Positions 27,038 to 35,364 of a stretch of 36,246 bases of DNA are shown in pieces. Each line of letters starts with the position of its first letter. Within the stretch, counting starts at the first letter, position 1. The stretch is from the IMG/VR virus record IMGVR_UViG_3300032020_000029, positions 1 to 36,246 of that record. One strand, 5' to 3'. The notes below the pieces were generated by a model. It searched no databases. It saw nothing but the letters and a program-made list of their open reading frames with translations, and had not been told where the DNA came from. The stretch is from a virus. The position numbers and the translations under genes are program-made.

Positions 27038-29479
27038 TTATGCCCAGCCTCCTGTTCGGTCAACGTGCCACCAGTTACCATAAGCTGAGCTATAAATATT
27101 GATATAGCCAGTCTTATAGTTATAAACCAACTTTCCATCTTGTGGGTCTGTTGGTGGGGTAGTTGAATATATCATGGGCAGGGTCATAGCGTCATATTGG
27201 TCCATTTCTATTTGATGTCCTGCAGAAAAAACAATCTTTGTTGCAGACCCTCCTCCAACAATATCTATATTTTTACCAGAGGCACTGCCAAAACGCACGG
27301 CACTAGACCCTATGCAATCAATATAGCCAACTTGGGTGCTTCCATAGTAAATCCCGAAATGTCCTGTGCCTTTTACTTTTGCCCCAGCAGAGTCAAGAAT
27401 GACATTACCACCACCAGCACTAATCGCCCCGCTTACATACAAGGTTTTCCCGACACCAACAGCCCCCTGTACTATAAAGTTCTCAGTGCAGATGACATTA
27501 CCGTCAAGAACAATGTATGCCCCAGGGACTATCTTGGAAACAAAGCCACTGGCATCCAACCCCGCATTTGCTCTGACAGCACCCCCTTTAACAGTTGCTG
27601 CTGCCGTGCCACTCACTCTGGCTGTGTCATAGGCTGTGTTGTTGCCTGTTATATCGGCACCGCTTTCAGCAGCCCACTTTCTTGCGGCAGTCTCACTTAT
27701 ATTTGCAGCAGTCTTATTCACCACGCCCGACTTGCTAAGGTCAATATACCCAGAAACATCAACGGCTGTTACTGAGACCTTTCTATAAAGCGTACCATCA
27801 ACTGCCGCATCAAGCCATATTAAGCCCTCAGCAGTGAGCGCAGTTCCCTTAACCTTCTTATAAGTGCCATCAACAGTCTCGTCTAAGAAAACCAATCCAC
27901 TAGGCGATAACGCAGCCGTCAAAATCTTCCCATAAGTACCAGCTTGAACCTGGTCCATTAGGACTAGACCATCGGGGGTTAAGGCTACAGATTTTAGTTC
28001 CCTGTAAATCGTGCCCCTGTTAAACTCAGCGACCTCTTGTGCTGTTAATTCAGCCCACGATGACCCATTCCACATCTTGACTTTATTAGGTATGTAGTTT
28101 GTGTCAATCCAGAAATCGCCACTCTCAGGGCTAGATGGTGCCGTGTCAGATTTTCGTAGATTGTGCTGTGGCCCCCCCGGTACTCTGATAGTGTAAAGGG
28201 TATTCTCTGTTAGATAGACTCCCGTAGCATCCAAATGTAAAGACTTCTGCCTTACATAGAGGTCGGGGCCGTCGGTTATCTCATCCAAAGTGGCATAGAG
28301 ACTACCTACCTTTAAGCGCGAGAAGTAGGCTCCCTCATCGGTGTAAACCTCTAGTTCCTTGAGCATCTTCTGATATTTAAGCCACTCGAACCAGTTCCCG
28401 AACCCGAAGGTCATTTCCCATTTATCCTTGCCGAATCTGCGGTGAATGTAACCTAAATTCCCCGTCCGTGTGTCTCCCTGTCGGGAATCGGTTACTTTCA
28501 CATAGTCAAACACTTCCGCACCGCAATTTAATGGGACTTCAGCTTGCCCTCTTGCACAGCCCATTTCTGCTTTGGCTATCAAAGCTTCTGCTATATCATT
28601 AGCCTGGTCGTTGCTTTCTAACTGAGTCTGAATATACTTAGTTTTCTTTACTTTAGCAGGCAGGGAAGCATAGCCATCAACTTGAGCTGAACCTGAATAC
28701 TGAGGGTCATCATCCGTGCGGCTTGTAATGACTATCCTATTGGGAAATACGAGACTGTTTCTATAAGCCTTGCTAAAGAAATTATGGGAACCCCTCTCAA
28801 GACTGTATTCGGAGTCGTAGACTGTCCAGGTGGTAACAGGTTTTAATATGTGAATCTTGCCATCGGCCTCGAATCTGGGAACGTTTGCTGTAAAGTCCAG
28901 AACCCTTCTAAAAGCAGCCAACCTTGAACCACCTGTGTAAACCCTGAAGCTATCTTTGGGTTTGTAAGTATCGGCAAGCGTATCATAGCCAGCATCCCAG
29001 ACAACATCGAAGGCTTGACAGTGGTCGAAACAGTCTAAGGTCGCCCCAGCAATAGCGTTCGCCAATGTTTTAACTGTCTTGGTATCCTCTTCATCGGGGA
29101 TGTAATTCTCAGATGCCTCGTCTCGAACCATTAAATTAGGCATACCCTCAAGCTCAAGTATACAAATTAGTTTATTGGGGTCGGAAGTGAAGGTCTGGTC
29201 TATCACAGAAAGAGGGGCAGTTGGGGAATATTCCTTGCCGAAACCATAGGAGATAACAGCATCGTAACCTTTTAAGTCCTTATCATCGAGCTCATGATTA
29301 CTATTGTCTAAGACAATCTTGGCTCGGTGAGAATACATCTCCTCGTCGTGCTCGGAAGGGAGAATCCTGTCCTTCTCATAGGTGTAGGTTGTCGTCCCCT
29401 TCGTTAAGACGATTTTGTACAGAGGATTTAGAGCCCCCGCCTGTTGTGCCTTTTGAAGACTATCTGTAAGTGTTCTCAT
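27038..29479 (-). CDS. Large tail hub / fibre protein with internal repeats
   Basis: 813 residues. The N-terminal ~370 residues match the hub-like domain of phage minor tail proteins: residues 40-80 strand-rich, then LPAKVKKTKYIQTQLESNDQA, and a closing VFDYVKVTDSRQGDTRTGNLGYIHRRFGKDKWEMTFGFG. A linker (about 435-480) carries GDFWIDTNYIPNKVKMWNGSSW, a small fibre-attachment module seen in many tail proteins. Residues about 488-580 hold four copies of a ~30-residue unit with the pattern GTYxKVxxxALTPxGLVxLD. The C-terminal ~230 residues are beta-rich and Gly/Ala-rich, as in trimeric fibres, with a final DGKLVYNYKTGYINIYSS. It likely joins tail to receptor-binding parts. The start is in ATGA overlap with the previous gene. 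Confidence 0.75.
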   Translation of the reverse strand: MRTLTDSLQKAQQAGALNPLYKIVLTKGTTTYTYEKDRILPSEHDEEMYSHRAKIVLDNSNHELDDKDLKGYDAVISYGFGKEYSPTAPLSVIDQTFTSDPNKLICILELEGMPNLMVRDEASENYIPDEEDTKTVKTLANAIAGATLDCFDHCQAFDVVWDAGYDTLADTYKPKDSFRVYTGGSRLAAFRRVLDFTANVPRFEADGKIHILKPVTTWTVYDSEYSLERGSHNFFSKAYRNSLVFPNRIVITSRTDDDPQYSGSAQVDGYASLPAKVKKTKYIQTQLESNDQANDIAEALIAKAEMGCARGQAEVPLNCGAEVFDYVKVTDSRQGDTRTGNLGYIHRRFGKDKWEMTFGFGNWFEWLKYQKMLKELEVYTDEGAYFSRLKVGSLYATLDEITDGPDLYVRQKSLHLDATGVYLTENTLYTIRVPGGPQHNLRKSDTAPSSPESGDFWIDTNYIPNKVKMWNGSSWAELTAQEVAEFNRGTIYRELKSVALTPDGLVLMDQVQAGTYGKILTAALSPSGLVFLDETVDGTYKKVKGTALTAEGLIWLDAAVDGTLYRKVSVTAVDVSGYIDLSKSGVVNKTAANISETAARKWAAESGADITGNNTAYDTARVSGTAAATVKGGAVRANAGLDASGFVSKIVPGAYIVLDGNVICTENFIVQGAVGVGKTLYVSGAISAGGGNVILDSAGAKVKGTGHFGIYYGSTQVGYIDCIGSSAVRFGSASGKNIDIVGGGSATKIVFSAGHQIEMDQYDAMTLPMIYSTTPPTDPQDGKLVYNYKTGYINIYSSAYGNWWHVDRTGGWA

Positions 29480-29982
29480 TTTACCTTAACAGAGTAGTTC
29501 CCTATGCTCGTTCTGGCGGTTTCACCGGTACCGTCAATGACTTCCACTATACCCCTCCACCACCCCCTCACGGAGTCTTTTGATGTATTGTAAAAATGCT
29601 CAAAGATGCCCTTTTCGAGCCTACCGGTTGAGACGATATTCTCTTCATAAACACAATAAATCTCATAGTTCTCGCCATTAACCATAATGTCGGTGTCAAG
29701 GGTAACATCAGATGAGCTGGTGTAGGCGGTTATCTTGGCAGTAGTCTTATCTGTGCTATTGTAGATAGTCTTGCCGACATCCTTGGCGGTAAACTGACCG
29801 TTAGTGTCAATTAAGTGATTGGCTGTGGTTGCAGTCGCTGTGCTACTTCTTAAGCCATCAGCACCAATTAAACTCACTAAGACTGAAGTTGGGTCAACGA
29901 GAGCATCCTCATCGTCGTAAACGAAAACTAAGGTTCTTATGCTTGCCTTCGCCGTAAATTCAATAATGGTTTCGATATTCAT
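29476..29982 (-). CDS. Small beta-rich tail protein (168 residues)
   Basis: MNIETIIEFTAKASIRTLVF starts at 29982 after AGGAGAGTGAA. N-terminal strands (about 1-45, DPTSVLVSLIGADG) resemble the Ig-like BppU-type N-terminal domain of tail accessory proteins. An insert (about 50-110) is Thr/Ser-rich with DTNGQFTAKDVGKTIYNST, a module common in fibre proteins. It ends with WWRGIVEVIDGTGETARTSIGNYSVKV. Likely structural, linking fibre and hub; it is flanked by both and overlaps them by a few bases. Confidence 0.65.
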   Translation of the reverse strand: MNIETIIEFTAKASIRTLVFVYDDEDALVDPTSVLVSLIGADGLRSSTATATTANHLIDTNGQFTAKDVGKTIYNSTDKTTAKITAYTSSSDVTLDTDIMVNGENYEIYCVYEENIVSTGRLEKGIFEHFYNTSKDSVRGWWRGIVEVIDGTGETARTSIGNYSVKVK

Positions 29983-29983
29983 T

Positions 29984-31759
29984 TCACTCTCCTGTTAAAA
30001 CATTCACTTTGCGCTTTTGAGTGGTAACTACATTTACTTTGCGATTCTGGCAGGTGATTACATTCACCCCGCGGTATTGGCTGGTGAGAATGATTAATCT
30101 TAATTTCTTTCCTACCCATTCCTGAAGCACGGTTGGGGCAATAACTCTTGTGAGTGCTTTGACAAAGGCAGGGGTTATCGTCATCGAACCCAGAATAATG
30201 CTTGGATTCTGACCTCTGGCGATGGCTTTTATGGACTCTGGCTCTAATGTAAGCGAGCCGTAAATGACTGTTGGGGCAACCGCCTTGCCTAGAGCTTTAA
30301 TAAACTCAGGGCTGAAGATTATGTTCCCCTGTTTGACAGTCGGAGCTACAGCTTGAGCAATGGCAGAAATGACGCTCGGAGTGAGTGTTATAGCCCCCAG
30401 AATCACAGTGGGGTTTACACTGCCCCCGATGGCATCTATGGGGTCGGGTGCAACAACCACTCCAGCACCAAATACAGTTGGGGGGATTACCTGCCCGATA
30501 GCCTCAATATATGTAGGTGTTATGGAAATCGAACTTAAGATTACAACGGGACCTACTACGCTCGCAATGGCACTAATCGGGGTAGGTATTATCTCCCCGT
30601 AAATCACAGACGGGCTAACCGCCTTCGCTATGGCATCAATCGGTGTTGGAGAGAAAATTATGTTCCCTTGTTTTACGGTAGGCTGGACTACTGAAGCTAT
30701 TGCCTGAATGGGAGAGGGAACGATAACAGTCGTAAAGTATGCAGATGCACTCCAAGCACCTTCACCAGCACTATTCTTAGCCTGAGTCTGAAATTCATAT
30801 TCTGTGAGTTCTTCTAGGTCTGCTAAGTCCTTATAATAAGTATCATCTGTTTCTAGGGTGTTCTGCCAGTCAGTTTCTGCCCATTCGTATTCGCCCCATT
30901 CCTCGAATACAAAAGCTAGAACTTCATCTTTATACCAATTTGAACCACTATCGACAGTCAGATATGCAAAGCCTCGGTCATAACCTGGTATTAGATATAC
31001 TCGCCAGCAGACTTGATGATATTGATTGCCATTAGGGGCTCTGACGACTATTGCATATATTGTGTCCTTGATTAGACTATAACTATTATTAAACACTATT
31101 TCATACCATTGACCAGGTACCGTCGGCGTAAGTTGGTCGCCGTCAATAGTTCCTGAGCATAGGTCATCACCAGTTGGTTTGCCATCAACATCAGTATTTC
31201 GGATGCCAACTGTAACTATGCCAGGAAGATTATATCTAAATAGTTTGAGTTTAACTTTCGTAATAATGTGGCTAGTGGATGGAGTGAATGTTTGTGATTG
31301 CCATACTGCTCCATAAGCAGGATTATCTCCACCATCCCCAATATTGTAATACTCAAATAGTGTATCTGTTTGTCTATATCTGAACCTCGCCTCACAGGAT
31401 TCTCCACCATCATCTGAAATCTTCCCATTGATTCGGGCTGTGATGTTGCCTAGGTTAGTGGCAGCTTGCGTGATGGCTGTGGGAACTACTACTTCACCCT
31501 CTATTACTGTCGGAGCAACCACCTGTCCGATAGCCTTGATATACGCAGGTGTAACAGAAACCGAGCCTAAGACTATGCTCGGAGCAATTACCGAGGCTAT
31601 CGCTGAGGCAGGCGAAGGGGTGATAGAAACCGAGCCCTTAATTACTGCCGGTGCTACAACTGAACCTATTGCTGAGACTGGCGAAGGGGTAACAGTTACA
31701 CCCGCCGCAGTTTGAAAGGCATTGAGTTGTACGAAATTACTCTGCCAAGCTCCTGCCAT
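29984..31759 (-). CDS. Fibre protein with twelve ~23-residue repeats around a central domain
   Basis: 591 residues. Three repeats occur near residues 18-90 and nine near 345-550, each close to (S/T)P-x2-AI-x2-VVAPTVI-x-G (for example SPASAIASVIAPSIVLG, SPIQAIASVVQPTVKQG, EFIKALGKAVAPTVIYG). Between them (about 95-340) is a beta-rich domain with GEWGEYEWAE, ending in a fibronectin-III-like end (LADLEELTEYEFQTQAKNSAGEGAWSASAYFTT). The last 35 residues repeat R-x-VNV-x-T three times. It probably forms an elongated fibre or spike; short repeats with alternating Ala/Val and Pro suggest stacked turns. I know no named family. Start at 31759 follows GGAGAAACATA. Confidence 0.7.
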   Translation of the reverse strand: MAGAWQSNFVQLNAFQTAAGVTVTPSPVSAIGSVVAPAVIKGSVSITPSPASAIASVIAPSIVLGSVSVTPAYIKAIGQVVAPTVIEGEVVVPTAITQAATNLGNITARINGKISDDGGESCEARFRYRQTDTLFEYYNIGDGGDNPAYGAVWQSQTFTPSTSHIITKVKLKLFRYNLPGIVTVGIRNTDVDGKPTGDDLCSGTIDGDQLTPTVPGQWYEIVFNNSYSLIKDTIYAIVVRAPNGNQYHQVCWRVYLIPGYDRGFAYLTVDSGSNWYKDEVLAFVFEEWGEYEWAETDWQNTLETDDTYYKDLADLEELTEYEFQTQAKNSAGEGAWSASAYFTTVIVPSPIQAIASVVQPTVKQGNIIFSPTPIDAIAKAVSPSVIYGEIIPTPISAIASVVGPVVILSSISITPTYIEAIGQVIPPTVFGAGVVVAPDPIDAIGGSVNPTVILGAITLTPSVISAIAQAVAPTVKQGNIIFSPEFIKALGKAVAPTVIYGSLTLEPESIKAIARGQNPSIILGSMTITPAFVKALTRVIAPTVLQEWVGKKLRLIILTSQYRGVNVITCQNRKVNVVTTQKRKVNVLTGE

Positions 31760-31805
31760 TATGTTTCTCCATCTTCTTTTAAGATTCTATAGGACATTGG
31801 TTCTC

Positions 31806-32240
31806 CTATTGGTCAAGTTTAGTCTGCTTTACTAGATAAAGAACAACCGCTGCTAGCTTCTTCAGGAACTCTTTTGCTTGTGCTAGATTGCCCACATTGT
31901 TATCTATGTAGGTTTCCAGCTGTGCCTGAGTTAGTCCGCAGAGTTTAGATAGCTTAAAAGCATCCTTTTGAGTTCCTTTAAGGTCAAGGTTATCCTGAAC
32001 AGACTCAAAGAATCCCTTGCTCCCTTCACGCTTGAACATAGGGAACTTTGTAGTAAGTTTGGCTAATTGCTCAGCAGTAGGCTCTCCATCAAACTCAATC
32101 TCTACACCCTGCTTGATGATAGGAATTTCACCATCATAGCCAATTATGATTCCACCTTTAGTGATTCCTAAGATATTACATCCTAATTCTTTTCCTAATT
32201 CATCACAGGTCTTTTGTTCTCCTAACCAGTGGTATTTCAT
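31806..32240 (-). CDS. Protein of unknown function between fibre genes (144 residues)
   Basis: MKYHWLGEQKTCDELGKELG starts at 32240 after TTAGGAGGATACT. Residues 20-55 are beta (NILGITKGGIIIGYDGEIPIIKQGVEIEFDG), the rest helical and charged with a Lys-rich C-terminus. Size and place between fibre genes would suit a fibre-assembly chaperone or a short tail protein, but no motif supports either. Its two halves might be separate domains. Confidence 0.6.
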   Translation of the reverse strand: MKYHWLGEQKTCDELGKELGCNILGITKGGIIIGYDGEIPIIKQGVEIEFDGEPTAEQLAKLTTKFPMFKREGSKGFFESVQDNLDLKGTQKDAFKLSKLCGLTQAQLETYIDNNVGNLAQAKEFLKKLAAVVLYLVKQTKLDQ

Positions 32241-32256
32241 AGTATCCTCCTAATTC

Positions 32257-33432
32257 TTATGCACATCTCATGTTTATCCCCGTAATATCAAGCTTCCTGT
32301 CAGCTGCTACTTGATTTGAAAGGCTAAGATACATATAGCCATTAGATATAGTTGGTAAGTTGGTTGAATGAGTAGTCTTCAGTACATCATCAACATAAAA
32401 ATCAATCGCCCCACTTCTAAATATAAATGCAAGCTTGTGTAGTGCCCATTGATTAGCATAGGTGATACCTGTCTCTTGAACCTCTCGAGTTGAACCATCT
32501 CCACTTGTAGACCGTATAGCACCATTGAGAACCTCAAATCCTACATGATGTTCAGTTAAGGATGGAGTAGGCCAGCCAGTAGCAGTATGAACTAGTAAAA
32601 GAGCCGTGCTATTTGTTCTATCTGTGTCAGCCCATTGGGTGAACCAAGCACATACATGCCTACTCCCAGTTGAGAAATAACCGCTGTAAGCCGTGTAAAG
32701 TTTAATTGCACTATTTACTGTCGCACCTGTGGAAAGTCCTAATCTGCCTAAGCCCCAATAGTAGATATTCCCACTGTTTACAACGGCATCAGTCCATCCC
32801 GAAATAGCAGAAGCTGGGTCAGTTCCCCACTGCTCGTGAAACCATGCTCGAGTAAATTCTGGAAGGAAAACTTCCTCTGGGTTGGCACCAACTTCAGCAC
32901 CTTTAAGGAAATATCCTGAAGTCCAGCCCTTCGTGAATGACCTGACAAGGTGTGAAGCTGCGGGAGCTTGGGCTACATAGTTTGCCCCTACCCCATGCAC
33001 GCCCGTTGTTAATCCAGCATGGGTAGCAATGTCGGCAGCCCAATCAAGTAAAGTCTTAACCTCGGCCAGGGTCTTCTTGACAAACGCCCCAGAGCCAGAT
33101 GCTACGAGAAAGTCATTGGCAGCAGTCGCCAAAGCATGAGTAACATAATCGGTAGCAGCAGTATAGGCAGCCGTTCCTAATCCAAGTATGGTCTTAACCT
33201 CAGCTAGAGTCTTTTTAACAAACGCACCAGCTCCAGAAGCCACAAGGAAGTCGTTGATGGCGGTGGCTAAAGAATGCTTGATATATTGGGGGTGGTCATC
33301 ATCTGAGAGTCCAGCCAAGTCTGTTCCATGGTCTAATGTACCCGTATGGTCAGCGTTCCAATCTGAAGGGCGGACTAGAGTTGCATCACTACCATCTTCT
33401 ATCGCTGATGTTTTAGCGTGTTTTATTGCCAT
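32257..33432 (-). CDS. Receptor-binding fibre protein with LamG-like C-terminal domain
   Basis: 391 residues. It starts MAIKHAKTSAIEDGSDATLVRPSDW, the common fibre opening with HGTDLAGLSDDDHPQY (about 32-50). Residues about 52-135 hold two copies of a ~40-residue unit: SLATAINDFLVASGAGAFVK and ALATAANDFLVASGSGAFVK. Then GLTTGVHGV leads to a beta-rich domain (about 195-390) with GWTDAVVNSGNIYYWGLGRLGLS, HKLAFIFRSGAIDFYVDDVLKT and YMYLSLSNQ, a concanavalin/LamG-type jelly roll that may bind surface sugars. The start has AGGAGGTATT. This is the most likely host-recognition protein. Confidence 0.75.
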   Translation of the reverse strand: MAIKHAKTSAIEDGSDATLVRPSDWNADHTGTLDHGTDLAGLSDDDHPQYIKHSLATAINDFLVASGAGAFVKKTLAEVKTILGLGTAAYTAATDYVTHALATAANDFLVASGSGAFVKKTLAEVKTLLDWAADIATHAGLTTGVHGVGANYVAQAPAASHLVRSFTKGWTSGYFLKGAEVGANPEEVFLPEFTRAWFHEQWGTDPASAISGWTDAVVNSGNIYYWGLGRLGLSTGATVNSAIKLYTAYSGYFSTGSRHVCAWFTQWADTDRTNSTALLLVHTATGWPTPSLTEHHVGFEVLNGAIRSTSGDGSTREVQETGITYANQWALHKLAFIFRSGAIDFYVDDVLKTTHSTNLPTISNGYMYLSLSNQVAADRKLDITGINMRCA

Positions 33433-33444
33433 AATACCTCCTAC

Positions 33445-34020
33445 TCAAAGTTCTAACTCCCGTATTCTTTTTTTCAAAACCCTATTCTCTCTTTTGAGTC
33501 TTATGATTAGTTTATGCTCGTTGGTTATGCCGGTATGCTCATACAGGGGGTAAAGTTCCAAGTTTTCAATGCGGTTATCATCTTTGATTCCGTTGAGATG
33601 GTGGACAACTTCATGTCTCTCTAGAGAACGACCTAAGTGTTGAGCCATTACGAGCCGATGTTCAAGGACATGACCACAAGTTATCATGCTCTTAAATTTC
33701 TTTGGAACAAGACCATCCCTGATGACGATATAACCGCCATGGTTCTTGTATCGCCCTTTCCAAGTCGGATTTCTTTCTCCTGTGTAATGCTTTTTTCGGC
33801 AAGCCCAAGAGCAATAGCGTCTAGGTTTCCCCCTTTGCAGCATATTGGATGGGTAATCCCTAAATTCCTTGCCACAACATTGACACACCATTTTGATATA
33901 TGATGGATTTGTGCTCTGCCATAGTCTGTAACAAGCTCTTGAGCAAAACCGATTTTCCCTTTCCGTATGTGCGTGTCGTTCAAAGTCCTTTCCACAATAA
34001 TGACATACATAAGTTGGCAT
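33445..34020 (-). CDS. HNH endonuclease with two zinc finger pairs
   Basis: 191 residues. Two similar Cys pairs lie in [20 protein letters not shown] and CQCCGKEF, with partner Cys in [10 protein letters not shown] and [10 protein letters not shown]. The HNH_3 core is [41 protein letters not shown] (about 116-156), followed by a coiled tail ([18 protein letters not shown]). It shares core and tail with the nuclease at 25405-25974, so one is a copy of the other's lineage. It is an insertion between structural genes with its own promoter (34041-34049), as expected for a homing gene. GGAGGTGCTATT precedes the ATG. Confidence 0.84.
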   Translation of the reverse strand: MPTYVCHYCGKDFERHAHTERENRFCSRACYRLWQSTNPSYIKMVCQCCGKEFRDYPSNMLQRGKPRRYCSWACRKKHYTGERNPTWKGRYKNHGGYIVIRDGLVPKKFKSMITCGHVLEHRLVMAQHLGRSLERHEVVHHLNGIKDDNRIENLELYPLYEHTGITNEHKLIIRLKRENRVLKKRIRELEL

Positions 34021-34040
34021 AATAGCACCTCCTCGATACT

Positions 34041-34049
34041 ATTATACCA
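34041..34049 (-). promoter_or_regulatory. Extended -10 promoter upstream of the HNH gene
   Basis: Minus strand TGG-TATAAT: perfect -10 with the TGn extension. The -35 region is poor, as extended -10 promoters tolerate. Initiation would occur near 34035, just before the HNH start at 34020. Confidence 0.6.
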
Positions 34050-34070
34050 TACCCTTACCCTGCTTGACTA

Positions 34071-34532
34071 TTAGGACTCTGTCAAACGCAGCTCACAATC
34101 CTGCAAAGTTAGACTTTGACCCGAAGATACGGTTCTATCTGACACCAAATTCCAGTATCCTAGAACCAAACGACTGCCTACTGTGGCGTTATCGTCTGTT
34201 AATACTGCATACCTGGCTCCGTTACCCGAAGCAGGGATTGACCCGCCTGATGCCGTCCAGACAATATCCTTAATCTGAATCTTGCCCAGGTCGTTGGTGT
34301 CATCCTCGTTAATGACATCAAAGTCTGTAGCCCCCGGAGTTAGCTGATAACCCCCGGTAGTGTACCCATTACCTGCAGCGATCTCGGTAAGCTCACCCAG
34401 AGTATTGGTGTCCGCGGTCGGCGCAGTCGCTGACGTCACTAAAGCCACATAGAAATTTGTGACCTCAGTTGCGTTCCTGAAAATCCAGTCAAGTGCCTTG
34501 TATTTTCCACGATTAGTCCAACCTACTGCCAT
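34071..34532 (-). CDS. Small virion structural protein (153 residues)
   Basis: MAVGWTNRGKYKALDWIFRN starts at 34532 after AGGAGGTAAAC. The pattern FYVALVTSATAPTADTNTLGELTEIAAGNGYTTGGYQL (about 27-65), followed by beta strands with ARYAVLTDDNATVGSRLVLGYW, is one I know from hypothetical proteins in many phage structural clusters. Beta-rich and place after the head genes fit a neck, tail or head-decoration protein; which one cannot be told. Confidence 0.7.
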   Translation of the reverse strand: MAVGWTNRGKYKALDWIFRNATEVTNFYVALVTSATAPTADTNTLGELTEIAAGNGYTTGGYQLTPGATDFDVINEDDTNDLGKIQIKDIVWTASGGSIPASGNGARYAVLTDDNATVGSRLVLGYWNLVSDRTVSSGQSLTLQDCELRLTES

Positions 34533-34556
34533 GTTTACCTCCTTTAGCCTCTCGGG

Positions 34557-35126
34557 TTAAAATTCCCAAACTTTCGGTCTGGTTATCCGATTGAGACTCA
34601 TTTGATATATTGCAAACTGTTGTGTTGCCCAGTCGTGATACCATCTCACGGTGCTGGGTACTATTTGATTTCTCATTTTATTTAGCCACGCCATAGCAGC
34701 CTTAGCCACAACGCCCTCTATTAAGACTTTCTCTAAATCAGGACTCAATGTAGATACCGATTCAGTTAGCTGGTGAACCTTATGGCAATATAAATAGACA
34801 TCCTTTCCTGAAGTCGGCGTGGTATCTTCAATCCGCAGAGTATCCCCGAAGATGCTAAACTTTTCAAAACTAGGCGGGTCGCTCCCTGTGGGATATTCCA
34901 CTTTCCCTACCTCTAATAAATCCTCAATCTCGCTAATGTCCACTTCCTTTGTGCCATCCGATTCCACTGTCTCTTTGACTTCGTAAGGTCGGTGTTGCGA
35001 GATTTCCACAAGGACTTCGTTGATATGAATGTCAAGTTCGTCAGGGGCAAAATCATAGTCTTGAAATTCATCACGAAGTAGCTGGCGAGCTGTAGCCTGA
35101 ATTGCGGAACGGTTTTTCTGATTCAT
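34557..35126 (-). CDS. Putative head-tail connector (adaptor)
   Basis: 189 residues, starting MNQKNRSAIQATARQLLRDE at 35126. A helical N-terminus (QATARQLLRDEFQDYDFAPDELDIHINEVLVEISQHRPYEV) is followed by a beta region and a helical C-terminus (LEKVLIEGVVAKAAMAWLNKM). That is the layout of gp6-type adaptors and of the phage adaptor proteins found just after P22-type coat genes. It would cap the portal for tail attachment. Assigned by layout and gene order, not by a diagnostic motif. Confidence 0.7.
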   Translation of the reverse strand: MNQKNRSAIQATARQLLRDEFQDYDFAPDELDIHINEVLVEISQHRPYEVKETVESDGTKEVDISEIEDLLEVGKVEYPTGSDPPSFEKFSIFGDTLRIEDTTPTSGKDVYLYCHKVHQLTESVSTLSPDLEKVLIEGVVAKAAMAWLNKMRNQIVPSTVRWYHDWATQQFAIYQMSLNRITRPKVWEF

Positions 35127-35133
35127 CGTTCAC

Positions 35134-35292
35134 CTACTTCTTAATCGGACTTTCACAATGCCTTTTTAACTCTTCCAGGGACATAGTCTCAGCCATCTTG
35201 GCAGCCTGGGCCGAATATGACTTAGGTGTTTCTCCCTTTGCGATGGAATAGGCAATGCAAAAGAGCGTTCTTTGTTCTTTTGAATAAGGCAT
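35134..35292 (-). CDS. DUF3008-like small protein (52 residues)
   Basis: MPYSKEQRTLFCIAYSIAKG starts at 35292 behind AAAGGAGGTAACT. The layout SKxQR-x5-AYSIAKGE-x-PKS-x8-AAKMAETMSLEELKRHC follows the short DUF3008-type proteins found beside phage capsid genes. Function unknown; it lies between capsid and connector genes, so it may be a minor head protein. Confidence 0.72.
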   Translation of the reverse strand: MPYSKEQRTLFCIAYSIAKGETPKSYSAQAAKMAETMSLEELKRHCESPIKK

Positions 35293-35313
35293 AGTTACCT
35301 CCTTTAATGGAAG

Positions 35314-35340
35314 AGGGGAAGGGGGTTCACTCCTTCCCCT
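35314..35340 (-). other. Strong hairpin after the capsid gene
   Basis: Minus strand AGGGGAAGG and CCTTCCCCT form nine perfect pairs with a nine-base loop. No T-run follows, so it more likely protects or processes the capsid message end than terminates it; partial termination cannot be excluded. Confidence 0.6.
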
Positions 35341-35364
35341 TTCCTTTACTAAGCGTTGGCGCTA

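Noticed and set aside
27197-27775. 192-codon plus-strand frame
   Set aside because: Antisense to the tail gene; Cys/Ser-rich and without a ribosome binding site.
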